In this document: positions 12,501 to 23,290 of the stretch, one piece after another
Position numbering within the stretch: the stretch's first letter is position 1
Layout: each line of letters starts with the position of its first letter
Origin: Sesamum alatum
Taxonomy: Eukaryota > Streptophyta > Magnoliopsida > Lamiales > Pedaliaceae
Reading direction: 5' to 3'
Assembly: GCA_034509735.1 (NCBI GenBank)
Contig: JACGWO010000001.1
Span: 28,771,966-28,835,965 of the forward strand
Length of the DNA: 64,000 nt
Translations under genes and position numbers: made by a program
Notes under the pieces: generated by a model
Seen by the model: the letters and a program-made list of their open reading frames with translations, nothing else
Database searches by the model: none
What the model was told of the DNA's origin: nothing

Positions 12501-12894
12501 GGGAAAAGAATTTTTTTGGTTCGTTAACTTTGGTCGCGATTAATTTTGGTTCACTAAGTATTACCATTATCACATTTTTACCATTAACTTGCAAAAAGGT
12601 GTAAATATAGTCCAATTTAGGTTTTTTAGACAATTTTTCGGCAATTCTTGCCGGAATTTGCCACATGTCCGCTGGAATTACCACCTAAGCAAGGAAATTG
12701 ATGATGTGGCACACAACTAAATGATTGAAATTTTTTTTTATTCATGAGATTTGAACCTTAGTCAACTAAAATTAAAACCTTAGTTTTTTTTGCATAACAA
12801 TACTTTATGATATGTATATTTGGAAGTATTTTAATATAGAATGATATTAATATTACAATTGTATTACTATTTTTAAACAACTAATATATATATA

Positions 12895-14273
12895 GGGTAA
12901 ACGTCATATTTAGTCCCTTAAGTTTGCGTTTAGAATCACTTTAGTCCCTCAAGTTCATTTTTTGACTTTAGCATCCTTAAAGTTTAATTATTGTTTCAGA
13001 TTGGTCCCTCAGACCATTTTCCGGCGAAAATATGGCCGGATTTTGACTTTTTCAAAGGTAAAATAGTCAAAAAAGTTTCACTTTCTCACTTTAATCCCTT
13101 AAGTTTGTAAAAGTTTCAAATTAGTCCTTTCTTAGTGTCCACATGTTGGAATTATCAGCACATAATAAAAGCTTTCATGTTCTTCAATCCACGGGTTAAT
13201 TCTTTACACTTTTATGACATAACCATCAAAACAAACACTCAAGATACAAAAAGTGATTGAACAGTTGAAAAATGACACAAGAACTTGCATTTCGACATAT
13301 GTTGGGGGCTCTAGATTTCAAGGGATGTAGTTTTGAGACATCTTTGCTGATGTAGTTTTATCTTGTCTTCAGTACTTTTATGTAGTTTCTATCGTGATCT
13401 TTTGAAATTATTTGGATTAATTTAAATATTTTGAACTATTCTCAGTGTTTGATGGTTATGTATTGACATGGTTATGTATTTTGAACTCTTCTAATTGACA
13501 TGGTAGTAGTATTTGATCTGAATTTCAATTCTCTGGAAGCAAAAATGGTTCTCCTTTAATTTGTTTGTTGGTTTGTTTTGGGCTAATTATGGTAAATGCA
13601 TTTTATTCCTAGCCTAGATATCATTCCATTAACCTCGCATCAGGGATTGCACCTTTTTGCCATGTACTGCATGTATTTTGTTCTCATTTTATCACCTACT
13701 TCTTTTGATAAACAACAGTTTCCTCTCAATCCAATGTGGCTGTTGCAATTCCCTGAACCGTTTGATGGTTGGCATATTGTGGACAGGTTTTTCTATCTTG
13801 AGTGTTTATTTTGATGGTTATGTATTATATTGGATTGTGTTGAGAAGTTTGTGTTATGGTAGGTCATGTTGAACAATCGATTTAATATTGTATTTATCGA
13901 AACAATTCCAACAAGCCAACAAACAAATAAGAAAACGTCCAAGTTATGTTATAAAAGTGCAAAGAATTAACGCATGGAGTGAAGAACATGGAATATTTTA
14001 TTATGTGCTGATAATTCCAACATGTGGACACTAAGAAAGGACTAATTTGAAATTTTTACAAACTTAAGGGACTAAAGTGAGAAAGTGAAACTTAGATTGA
14101 CTATTTTACCCTTGAAAAAGTCAAAATCCAGCCTTATTTTCGCCGGAAAATGGTCTGAGGGACCAATCTGAAACAAAAATTAAACTTTAAGGGTGCTAAA
14201 GTCAAAAAAATGAACTTGAGGGACTAAAGTGATTCTAAACGCAAACTTAAGGGACTAAATATGATATTTGCCC
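12895..14273. mobile_element. Inner Mutator-like foldback element nested in the previous one
   Basis: The ends are GGGTAAACGTCATATTTAGTC (left) and the inverse of GATATTTGCCC (right). Arms of about 340 bp (12895-13230 and 13930-14273) are inverted copies: for example TCTCACTTTAATCCCTTAAG at the left matches the inverse of CTTAAGGGACTAAAGTGAGA at the right. The possible TSD ATATATATA on both sides is 9 bp but lies in an AT repeat, so it is weaker evidence. The central 700 bp (13230-13930) holds no recognisable gene; its longest open frames, about 70 codons, have no family signature. Confidence 0.82.
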
Positions 14274-14279
14274 ATATAT

Positions 14280-14870
14280 ATATTGATTTTATCATAGAAT
14301 TTTTATATATAAAATATCAATATTTAATTAGTATCTTTTTCAAGAAAAATTTAATTAATATTAATTTTTATCTTAAAAATATAATATTAACAAGAAAATA
14401 TATTTTTTAAATATCTAAATAAATATATTTATTAAAATATATATTTGGAAATATATTGAAAAATATTTAAAATATATATATTTGGAAATATAATTAAAAA
14501 TATATATATTTTAAATATATTAAAATTCTAAATAATTTTTTTTTAAAATACATATATATATGTATTTTAAAAATTAAATATATATATATTTATTTATTAA
14601 AACATTTATGTATATTTATTTATATATTTCAAATTAATTTAAAAATACTTATGTTAATATTTATTTTTAAAATAAATATACTTTAAAGTAAAGTATTTTA
14701 AGTAAATGTATTTTAAATATATCAATATTCCATTTTTAGATAAATATCAATATTAATTATATTTTTCTTGAATAAAAATATATTAATTAAGTATTGATAT
14801 TTTTATATATATATTTTCAATGATATATAAAACCAACATATACATTATTTGTTTAAAAATATTTAATTTA
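14280..14870. repeat. Very AT-rich centre of the outer Mutator-like element
   Basis: Nearly pure A/T, with many tatatatt and ttaaaata runs. This looks like the original spacer between the two outer arms, displaced to the right by the inner insertion. Confidence 0.6.
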
Positions 14871-14958
14871 TTGTAATATTAATATCATTCTATATTAAAA
14901 TACTTCCAGGTATACATATAATAAAGCATTATTCAACTAAAAGGATATAAATGTGTTG

Positions 14959-15013
14959 TAGTCCAAGTGGTAAAGAAGGCATTTTTAATTTTAGTTGACC
15001 AAGATTCAAATCC
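14959..15013 (+). other. tRNA-like pol III A box and B box within the right arm
   Basis: TAGTCCAAGTGG at 14959-14970 fits the A box consensus TRGYNNARNNGG. GATTCAAATCC at 15003-15013 fits the B box with one mismatch. The spacing is within the range seen in tRNA-derived promoters. The inverted left arm has a better B box (AGGTTCAAATC on the minus strand, near 12748-12758), but its A box is lost. The A box region resembles the TCCGAGTGGTTAAGG segment of class II tRNAs (Leu or Ser). This is not a complete tRNA. Confidence 0.4.
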
Positions 15014-15254
15014 CATTAACAACAAAATTTTTCAATAATTTAATTGTGTGCCACATCAATGCCACATCATCAATTTCCTTGCTTAGGTGGCAATTCCTAC
15101 AAAAATTGCCGGGAAATTGTCTAGAAACCCTAAATCGGACTACATTTACAGCATTTTGTAAGTTAATGGTAAAAATGTGATAATGTAATACTTGAAGGAT
15201 GAAAATTAATCGCGGACAATGTTAAATGAACTAATTTTTTTCCCCTAAATATAA

Positions 15255-15400
15255 TTTATATTTCTATGTTGTATATAGAAATCAAACATTTTTGAAGGAT
15301 TTTGATTGATTTTCCTATTTAAATACATTGTGCCATCCAAACATTTGTAATGGAATAAGAATTATAACAATCAAATTTCTTACACTTTTGTTCCTTAAAA
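15255..15400. other. AT-rich spacer
   Basis: No gene or repeat boundary visible. Confidence 0.5.
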
Positions 15401-15712
15401 TGGGCATTTGAAAATAAAACCAAACACGGCCTTTTAATATTTTTACATGGGATAAATTATAATTAACCGTGAAAAAAGTACATAATTTTTTTTCAAAATC
15501 GTTTTGGGAAATTATTGAAATTTATAAAATAAAATTAAAAGTAAAAAAAAAGGAAAATGAGAGCAACTCTAATGATCCAAAATAAAGTCACGTGGTTGGT
15601 TCTTTTGGACCAAAATTAATATGGAATATTCTTGTACACACCAAATTAAATTATACGTCAATTGTGAGGATATTACATATTAATCTACAATTATTATTTT
15701 TAAAAAAAAGAC
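15401..15712 (+). repeat. Duplicated genomic segment, copy 1 left part
   Basis: It matches 30837-31135 in order and orientation, for example through AAACACGGCC, ACATGGGATAAATTATAATTA and GGTTCTTTTGGACCAAAATT. The match stops where the Copia fragment begins at 15716. Confidence 0.8.
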
Positions 15713-15715
15713 TAA

Positions 15716-17222
15716 TTAAATGTTGATTTCACATCTAGTTGGTAGATAGTCCATCCTCTTTGTGCTGCAAATGCCACAACCAACCGAATTGTTTCCATAT
15801 GCGCAACAGGTGCAAATACCTCACTATAATCTACTCCATGCTGCTATGGATTACCCCTTCACTACAAGTCTGGCCTTGTATTTATCCACCTCTTCAATCT
15901 CTTTGAATTTGGTCTTATAGACCCATTTTACTCCGACTTTCTTTGCTCCTTTTGGTAATTCTGTCAATTCCCATGTGTTATTTTTCTGTATTGCTTCCAT
16001 TTCCGCATCCATTTCTCTCCACCATTTTTCACTTTTAACAGCTTCTTCAAACTGAACAGGATCATTAGCTATAGATATCACCAAAAAGGCTTCATTGTAT
16101 TCTTCAGAAAGCCCTTCTCCAGTCTCATAATCTGTCATCCAGACAGGTGGTGCCCTATGTCTTCCTTCATCTATGCTAGAAGCATCATCGTCAGTTGAAG
16201 AATGAGAGGAAGTATTTTCTATGTCATCACCTCCCTCTTCAGTTTCATCAGTTCCAACCACCTCATTTTCCTGATCACCCCATTCTAAATCACGTACAAC
16301 CATGTTTTCATATATGTGATCCTAATCCCAAGCCTTATCTTCCTCAAACACAACATCCCTACTTATTATAATTTTTCTTGAATTTGAGTCATAAAGTCTA
16401 TAAGCCTTGGACTCTTCACTAACTCCAAATAATACACAACTCATGCTCTTATCATCTAATTTAGTTCATTTATAATCAGACACATGAACATGAGAAATGC
16501 AACCGAAAACATAAAAATACTGAACTGATGGTTTTCCTGCGCTCCATGCTTCTTCTGGAGTCTAATCTTTAATAGCAAGTGTTGGACTTCAATTCATAAC
16601 ATGTATGGTCCAATTGACTGCTTCAGGCCAGAAACTTTTTGGAATTTTCTTGCGGAGAGCATAATGCATACCATATTCATAATAGTTCTGTTCTTGCATT
16701 CTGCTACTTTGTTTTGTTGCGACGTGTATGCAGTTGTAAGTTGTCTTTGAATGCCCTTGTCATCTGTGACGTAAATTCCCCCTCTCAATCAGTTCGCAGA
16801 CATTTAATAACTGAATCTGATTTCTTTTCTACATGAACTTTAAAATTTTGAAAGGCAGCAAGGGCTTTTGCCTTTTCTTTCAGAAAATAAACCTAAACTT
16901 TTCTACTAAAGTCATCAATGAAAGTAATCAGGTACCTCTTTCCACTGTTTGAAGTGGGATTGGTTGGTCCACAAATGTCGGTGTGAATTAACTGAAGAAT
17001 TTGTCGCTCTCCAAGAGCTTTTCTTTGGAAATGGTGCTCTTTGTTGCTTTCCCACCATATAGTCCTTGCAAAGCTTTGATGGAGGTTTTAGTTTCGGTAA
17101 GCCATTCACCATCTTTTTCTGTTGAAGTATCCTTAGACCTTTATAACTCAAATGCCCATATCTACAATGCCAAAGCTGGACTTTCTCTTCTGTGAATGAA
17201 TTGAAATAGGTAGGTGGTGGAA
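15716..17222 (-). pseudogene. Copia 1 integrase and partial reverse transcriptase
   Basis: This is the 3' half of the broken Copia polyprotein. The GAG-pre-integrase end reads LWHCRYGHLSYKGLRIL near 17150. Integrase remains include TAYTSQQNKVAECKNRTIMN near 16700, a decayed form of the usual TPQQNGVAERKN. A frame of 150 codons at 15851-16303 carries the acidic linker and the start of RT (WWREMDAEMEAIQKNNTWEL, then KWVYKTKF). It continues past a stop into VDYSEVFAPVAHMETIR (15740-15850). The catalytic YVDD segment is absent because the element is truncated. Confidence 0.88.
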
Positions 17223-18665
17223 GTTACTGCTAGAATAGGTGACCGTGAAGTCAATCTAGTTAGACTTATGTAACATGTTTATGACAATTGTGGTATAAAT
17301 AAATTATTCTGAATAAAAGTGGTGTTCAGTTTATGGCATTTATACTTTGATTGTGTTTACTTATTTTGTATTACTGTTCGATGCACAAGCAAAGCCCACA
17401 GACCGAATGTGTTAATCCAAGAGGCTGGACTGCGCATAGGTTGGCAGTCATGAATCTAGCCTCTGTGGATCGGTCTGAAACTCTCCAAGTCAAGGACCTC
17501 AAGATTGGGTATCAAGGATCTAATCAAGACTTGAAAAAGGATTGCAATCGTGTTTCATCGATAAAGTACGAGGGTCTTCCATGAAATATTAGTGGATTAG
17601 TTGGCTCGGTGCCGGCTGACTGAGGTGACTCGCGAAAATCGTCATATGGAAAACCTTGAGTGGGTTGGTCGGTATAATTCGAATTCCTGTTCCGATAGTA
17701 CAAGATTAGTCCTCGGACTTGCGGGACTAGTAGTCACATACACACCATGCATGTATCTTAGGTTTGGCGAAAGGCTACCAGGTCGAAAGACTTGGTTGCT
17801 CTAAGCTCTATCTAGTACAGTCAGGATGTGTAGTGTGGACGGTAAGTTCCAAGAAGGAATCCATCTCCTGTCAACGGTTGAAAATAGTGTCTCACTTACA
17901 CTTTGAGACTTGTTCCCAATAAAATCTATGGCCAGTGATGTTTCGTAGGTGAACGAGTGAAGGCTTAAGTCAAGGATGGGGACCGACGTCTAAATTCCAT
18001 ACCCTAGACTATAGCTGTGAGATGGTAGATGGAAAGACCGTACTCGTATGCATTCGGGAGCCTAAATGTTCACACCATGATTTCACCTAGTCTCTAGTGC
18101 CATGGACCATTGCTAGACGACCACCCATGATGATGGACGAATTCCAGTCATGCAAATAATTGGAGTTCGGCCAAGTCTAGCTGAAGGTGAACCGAAAAAG
18201 TCACACACAATTCACTACAAGTGGAGGAATTAATTTGAAAATAATTCCGGGAGATTGGACGATTTAATTATATTAAATTGGTTCTCTTTTCATAGTATCA
18301 AGCCTTTGAAATTAATTGGATTAAGTAGGTTTGACTCGTATATTAGATTTATGACACTAGGGGATGGGCTATTTCCTTTTTAATTAGATTAAAAAGATGG
18401 AAATATTAATTTTGGACTTAAGCATTTATTAGATTTTTACTAGAAGCCCATTAGGATTTATTGGACCATTTAAATTAGATTTAAAGGTCCATTACATAAA
18501 GCCCATCAAAGGATGGATGGACGAGATTTAATCTTGGGGCTAGATGAGATGTAGGGCTAGGATTAAGTTTGACTTAATCAAAGCCTATGTTGACTAGGTC
18601 AATTCCAAAAGGTCTTCAAAGTGTGTTTCTTTTGTAGAAGTTGAGTAGGAGTAGGAATACTATTC

Positions 18666-18673
18666 TATATAAA
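18666..18673 (+). promoter_or_regulatory. TATA box of solo LTR B
   Basis: TATATAAA lies just upstream of an ACACACACAC tract and a CTCTCTCATCTCACACAC leader. The same arrangement (CTATAAATA followed by an AC-rich tract) is seen on the minus strand in LTR C (43644-43652) and LTR D (48586-48594). It probably marks the U3/R boundary. Confidence 0.6.
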
Positions 18674-19094
18674 CTCAAGAACACACACACATAACAACTC
18701 TCTCATCTCACACACTGAAAACCGCAGCCCCTTTCTCGGCCATCTCCTCCCTCTCTTCACCTCCAAAAGCCTTCTTGTCATTGATACAAGGAAACATATG
18801 AACAATCGATCACGTTAAGTAATAGTATTTGGTCGATTGTTTTCTCCCTTTCTTTGATATCTTGCTAGCATGAGGGTATCAAGATTTTGGTGAATTGCAT
18901 GGACGATTTTGAGGATTCTTAGGTTGGGATTTAGGTGGCAAATTCGGGAACAACGCGTGTAGCCGAACGAAGAAAGCTACAATGGGTGAGTACACTTGTT
19001 ATGTTTTTTCGCTTCTTCGGTCAAAACCCTATGGCCTCCATGAATCTTGCATGTTCTTTCTTTTGTTCATGAGATATACCGAATGCCCGAGACA

Positions 19095-19115
19095 ATCAAG
19101 GGAGCACCCCTTGAT
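19095..19115 (+). other. LTR hairpin, copy B
   Basis: ATCAAGGG-AGCAC-CCCTTGAT, an eight-base-pair stem with a five-base loop. The second pair out from the core is A-T here and T-A in copy E. Confidence 0.6.
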
Positions 19116-19389
19116 CGGTTTTAAATTTCGTTGTTATTATGTATGTTTGTGTTTTTATTATGTTTAAAACACCCCCGCACTTCTGCACGCGCCCTCTACC
19201 AGGCCGATCCACTTCGCTTTCAGTTACGGCATGTAACTTGAACATTCGATTCATAGTCATCTTCGTATTCGTGATCAACCCTTTCTCATAGTGATATACC
19301 TTGCACCTATTATGTTGAAATAGGATGGTCAACCCCAATCAATTGCCCAATACTGAGTAAATTACTCTTTACTTCTGGCACGTAAATAC

Positions 19390-20457
19390 TCAGTTGATGA
19401 TCTGTACCATTCCAGCCACTCGCAGTCGTACATTGCCCTTCCCAAGTACAGCCAAGCTAGTGTTGTTACCTAGTTTCACCCTATCTTCGAAATTTTCATC
19501 AAGATCAATAAAATATTCCTTCTTTCCACACATGTGATTGCTACAACCTGAATCAAGAAACCATGTATCTTCTCTATTATCTTCCTCTGCACCCAAAGTG
19601 GCCATCAACAATATTTCTTCCTGAGTTTCTACAAAGTTCGCTTATTTGCTCAGACATTCCCATTGAAAATGTCCTAGCTTATGGAAGTTGTAGCATTCTA
19701 TAGTGGCTTTATAAAAAGTATGTCCGCCTCTTCCTTTTCCTCTTCGTTTATAAGTACCCTGGCCTCGGCCTCGTGTTCCAGATTGTTCCCCAAAAGAGAT
19801 CTTCAAGGCTTGCGCTTCTTTTGTTAAAGAATTCATATTGATACACTGCTCATGCAAAAGTAGGCTGCTTTGAAATTCATCAATTGTTAAAATGCTTGTG
19901 TTTTTTGATTCCTCAATGGAAGACACAACATAATTAAATTTGGAAGTCATTGATGTCAGAATCTTTGAGACCACATCAACATCACTCTTGTTCACACCAT
20001 TTGCTTTCATTTTGTTGACTATCATGAGAGTTCGAGCAAAATATTCATTGACAGACTCACTGGTCTTCATCTCGAGAATCTCATACTCTTTTCGTAGAGC
20101 TTGCAGGTGTTTGTGTTTTACTCTTGTTGCACACTGAAATTTCTACTTTATGGAATCCTATATGCTGTTGGATGTATCTTTATTGAGGATTGTCTCAAGG
20201 ATTGAACGATCTAATGGATGAAATAGATAGTTCTTTTCCTTCAAATCATTCAGCTTCAAATCCTCAACATGTTTCTTCTGTGCCTCTGCCGACGCACCAT
20301 CTTTTGCTGTTGTAGGTACCCCATTCTCTACTACGATCTAATATTCTTTGGATTGTAGAAAATTTTCCATGGGCATTGCCCAATGATCATAGTGGCCATC
20401 GAATTTTGGAACAACTGGTTGCACAAATGAACATCCAGTTGCCATATTTTTACTCAT
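19390..20457 (-). pseudogene. Copia 1 gag, CCHC knuckle and protease remnant
   Basis: Gag would form the particle that packages element RNA, and the protease would cleave the polyprotein. The start ATG is at 20457, just downstream of the primer-binding site. The UBN2-type gag core is recognisable (SVNEYFARTLMIVNKMKANG; SLTKEAQALK). It is followed by a glycine/arginine-rich stretch and the knuckle CYNFHKLGHFQWEC, whose second cysteine is replaced by His. The protease motif WFLDSGCSNHMCG lies near 19550. Several stop codons break the frame between 20150 and 20340. Confidence 0.85.
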
Positions 20458-20500
20458 GTAGAGAGCTGCTGCTTTCTAATTTAATCAGGGCCCATGAGGA

Positions 20501-20512
20501 GCTCTAATACCA
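20501..20512 (-). other. Primer-binding site of Copia 1
   Basis: TGGTATTAGAGC on the minus strand, two bases downstream of the 5' LTR. It differs by one base from the usual plant initiator-Met tRNA site TGGTATCAGAGC. Confidence 0.85.
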
Positions 20513-20514
20513 TA

Positions 20515-20717
20515 TGTTGAATATATGGAAGGAATAGAGAAAGAAACTGAGAGCAATTTACATGATGTTATTGAATGAGTAGAATAAACTATATATAGTT
20601 ATACATCACAATGGAAAATGAGAAAATAAAGAAGTCTATGATTCAACCATGACTTAACAAAGAAATAAATAGCCTTATAGATATGGGATTTATTCAACAT
20701 ATAATCAAATCCTAACA
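20515..20717 (-). repeat. 5' LTR of Copia 1 (203 bp)
   Basis: TGTTAGGATTTG...ATATATTCAACA on the minus strand, with TG...CA ends, directly adjoining the primer-binding site. The partner LTR is missing. Confidence 0.85.
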
Positions 20718-20740
20718 TATAAGGTGTTTTGTAATAGACA

Positions 20741-20853
20741 TCATGATTATATAGTTACATCAATATCAATAAATTGAGCAATACATTGATTCGATCAATA
20801 AACTCACATTACAATAAATTGAGTGCAATAAGACTCATATTAAGTGAGACAAA
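20741..20853 (+). repeat. Duplicated genomic segment, copy 1 right part
   Basis: It matches 31823-31938 in order and orientation (TACATCAATATCAATAAATT...GATTCGATCAATAA...TAAGTGAGACAAAT). With 15401-15712 it flanks Copia 1, so the pair is a disrupted copy of the segment at 30837-31938. Confidence 0.75.
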
Positions 20854-21099
20854 TTGATAAGGTTATGGCTTTGAATATTCCCAATGTGAATAGAAAAATA
20901 GCTCCAAAAAGTGAGGACGAATAAAAAAAGAGAAAATAATTGACAAGATTGTAATAAGTCTTTTTCATTTCCATATTTGAAGATAAATCGATAGCGTAAG
21001 TTTAAGATTTGCTAACATGTGCCTATAGTTCTTTTTTTGTTGCTCCTAACAGAATTTGTCTTGCATAGAAATTTACTACAGTAGTAGTAGTCATTCAGC
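20854..21099. other. AT-rich spacer
   Basis: No gene or repeat boundary visible. Confidence 0.45.
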
Positions 21100-21560
21100 C
21101 CAAGCAGGGTCGTCGAGAAGGTGGTCTGGTCGGTCTATTAATATTCCCAATTTCCATAGGCCTCGAGGAATTAATTAAAGGCCCAATCTGGTTGTTTTCC
21201 TTATCAATGCTCGGCCTATCAAGAAAGACCTTGTCCTCAAGGTCAAAATTGGGATTAGCAACACCAGGGGCTTAGCCTGGGATCCTTGAAGCCTCAGACT
21301 CTTCCTGGCCTGCCAAATGCATAAGAACATGGGACTGGAGGGCCGAGAGAGTTTGAATAGAGCAGTGGCCCGAAACGCGAAAGGGCTGAAGAGTGGGGTT
21401 CAAGGGCTAGGGCTTCTAGAGGCAATTTTTCGATGGCTTTCAGAGGGTCCCCATGAAAAGTCTTCAAAATGAACGAATGAAAAATGGGGTGAATGCGAGA
21501 TCCATCAAGCAAGTCGAGCTTGTATGCCACCGGTCCAATCCTGTAAGTGATGCGAAAGGA
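21100..21560 (-). pseudogene. Ty3/Gypsy polyprotein C-terminal fragment
   Basis: The minus strand encodes RIGPVAYKLDLLDGSRIHPIFHSF, close to the GPVAYKLxLPxGSxIHPVFHVS motif at the end of plant Gypsy integrases. It is followed after about 30 codons by a region of uncertain frame. Only this tail of the element is present. No LTR could be joined to it. Confidence 0.75.
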
Positions 21561-22084
21561 GTTGTTGGAGTGTTAATTGGTTTCGCAAAAGAAGTTTCTA
21601 CTACATCCTTATAGGTTTAGGTGAGATTGGAGGGAGCAAGTGGAATTGGTTTTCCCAAGGGAGTGAATTTGTTTGTAATTTGGACTGTAGTTTGTGGTTG
21701 ACTGAGAATTTTTTCAGGTTGAGTTGAAGCTAATTAGGTAGAAGTTTTCTGGGGTTGAATAGATGGTGGTAGAATTCTTAGTGGTCTTGGATTTTGAAGA
21801 TTTTGTGACCGTAATATTTGCAATTTTTCAGGTGCATTTGGGGTGTTAAGTGGAGGATACTCTAATTTGAGGTTTTGGCTAAAGGACTTACCTTTAGCTT
21901 TTGTTCTTCTGCTTTTTTGGACATCCTTGCAAAAATTCTCGATTCAAGAAGTCAGGAATATAATTAGGAGAACCTTTTATATACTCTATATCAAAATCGA
22001 AGACAGATAACAAAGCTTGCCATATGGCAAAAATTTATTTTGAAACCAAATTTTTAACATCTTTATCTCCAATCTACTCTCCTC
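21561..22084. other. Unassigned DNA
   Basis: Mixed sequence between the Gypsy tail and the GC-rich repeat. No convincing frame or terminal repeat was found. Confidence 0.4.
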
Positions 22085-22560
22085 TCTCAACTCTTCAACT
22101 CCCGCCGCCGACGCCCATCCCAAACCTTCGGTTTCTGGAGCGCCGCGCCACCCCAAACCTCTCATCGCCGCGCGGCCTCGCCCACCACCACAAGCCTCTT
22201 GCCGCCGCGCGGCCGCGCCCACTACCCCAAGCCCATCGTCGCACACCCCAAGCCTCTCGCCGCAACGCTCACCACCCTAAGCTAGTCGCCACCCACCTCA
22301 ATCCTATCACCGCCGCACGACCACGCCCGCCACCCCAAGCTCATCCCCGCGCGACCACGCCCGCCACCTCACCGCCGTGCGACCATGCCCGCCACCCCCC
22401 AAGCCTATCGTTGTGCGACCACGCCCGCCACCCTAAGCCCATCGTCGTGCGGCCGCGCTCACCACCTCAAGCCCGTCGCCGCCCACCTCAAGTTTCTCAC
22501 CACCGCGCCCACCACCCCTAGCCCATCGTCGTGCGGCCGCTCCCACCACAAGACTTCGAA
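22085..22560. repeat. GC-rich minisatellite
   Basis: Degenerate tandem units of roughly 35-50 bp with the core CGCCCACCACCCCAAGCCC and variants such as CGACCACGCCCGCCACC. Composition is strikingly GC-rich against the AT-rich surroundings. The repeat keeps frames open by chance on both strands (for example 165 codons at 22024-22521), giving Pro/Arg-rich or Gly/Ala-rich peptides with no family signature. Confidence 0.75.
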
Positions 22561-23119
22561 ATAAACCTCCACTCTTCTCTACTTTTAGGCAAAATAGGCT
22601 TTGATTTTGATTTCTTGAATATGAAGAATTAATAAACTGTGAATGCATTTGATTTTTTGAAAATGGGGATTGAACAAATTGAATTTGTGATTTATTTGTT
22701 ATAATTTTTTGTTTTTGTAATTTATTTTTTTTTATAATCTTTTTTTTTAGGATGATACAATTGATGAATGTTTCATCTTAAATCACGTTGTTTTGATATT
22801 TGTTGATTAAATTGAGAAATTTCTCTGTAAATTACGTTGCTTTGATATTCGTTTATATTAATCAAAGTTTATTTAATATTCATTTACATTAATCAAAGTT
22901 TATTTGATACTTGTTTACATTAAACAAAGTTTATTTGATATTTGTTTACATTAATCAAAGTTTAGAGTTGGCTCATATATTATTTTAGGGTTGGTTCGTT
23001 ATAATGTTCATGTAACAAATATAATATTTTCTAATTCATATTGTATTTGTTGTAGTTGATGTTGTTCTTGATAGAGTTATTTAAACAAGAGATTTGAAAA
23101 AAAAAAGAAAAAAAAGGAA
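22561..23119. other. AT-rich DNA with short direct repeats
   Basis: ATTAATCAAAGTTTATTTGA and close variants recur four times between about 22855 and 22975, with a spacing of about 35-40 bp. No gene is seen. Confidence 0.5.
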
Positions 23120-23290
23120 AAATATAGAACTGGGTCTGGGTCAGACCCGACCCATAAAACCGGGTCTGATCGGGTCTAGAGACCCATGGGTCTTGTGTTA
23201 AATTGGGAGGTTTGGGTAGTAATTAATTACTTGGGCCTCTTTTGGGTTTGGGCCTGGGTAGGGCCTTACCCTACCCATTGACAGGCCTAA
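23120..23290 (-). repeat. hAT-like terminal region
   Basis: On the minus strand the block starts TAGGCCTGTCAATGGGTAGG and continues with repeated GGGTC/GACCC words (for example GGGTCTGGGTCAGACCCGACCC on the plus strand, in overlapping parts). This resembles the ends of plant hAT MITEs. It cuts the pararetrovirus-like reverse transcriptase at about 23291. The other end and the 8-bp TSD were not found. Confidence 0.4.

Larger units (their letters stand above)
12501..15245. mobile_element. Mutator-like inverted-repeat element with perfect 9-bp TSD
   Basis: The left arm (12501 to about 12885) and the right arm (about 14870-15245) are inverted copies of each other over roughly 380 bp. Examples are GGCAATTCTTGCCGGAATTTG at the left against CAATTCCTACAAAAATTGCCGGG at the right, and CACCTAAGCAAGGAAATTGATG at the left against its inverse at 15066. 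The 9-bp target TAAATATAA flanks it perfectly (12492-12500 and 15246-15254). Long terminal inverted repeats with a 9-bp TSD are the mark of Mutator-like elements. It has no transposase and is non-autonomous. A second element sits inside at 12895-14273. Confidence 0.88.
17228..19222 (+). mobile_element. Solo LTR B (1995 bp) with TSD GTTAC
   Basis: The LTR starts TGCTAGAATAGGTGACC (17228) and ends CTTCGCTTTCA (19222). GTTAC flanks it at 17223-17227 and 19223-19227. It sits in the protease/integrase region of Copia 1 in the opposite orientation. Its sequence is the reverse complement of solo LTR A along the whole length, including GTGAACC(G/T) boxes, the AACAACGCGTGTAGCCGAACG block and the 3' hairpin. 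No internal region remains. The TSD is perfect, so this insertion is probably younger than solo LTR C. Confidence 0.92.
15716..20717 (-). mobile_element. Copia retrotransposon 1, 3'-truncated, split by solo LTR B
   Basis: Reading on the minus strand, the 5' LTR is 20515-20717 (203 bp, TGTTAGGATT...ATTCAACA). It is followed by a primer-binding site (TGGTATTAGAGC, 20512 to 20501), a gag start at 20457, a CCHC relic, a protease, GAG-pre-integrase and integrase pieces, and the first part of the reverse transcriptase. The element ends abruptly at about 15716, in the reverse transcriptase motif QLDVKST, so the rest of RT, RNase H and the 3' LTR are missing. Solo LTR B (17228-19222) interrupts it. 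Confidence 0.88.

Noticed and set aside
14959..15013. A functional tRNA gene
   Set aside because: Only A and B boxes are recognisable; the acceptor stem and anticodon arm do not pair.
22024..22521. 165-codon Pro/Arg-rich frame as a gene
   Set aside because: The frame is kept open by a GC-rich tandem repeat lacking stops; the other strand is also open, and the peptide has no recognisable domain.
23120..23290. A complete hAT element
   Set aside because: Only one terminal region is recognisable; no inverted partner or 8-bp TSD was found, so only a fragment is reported.
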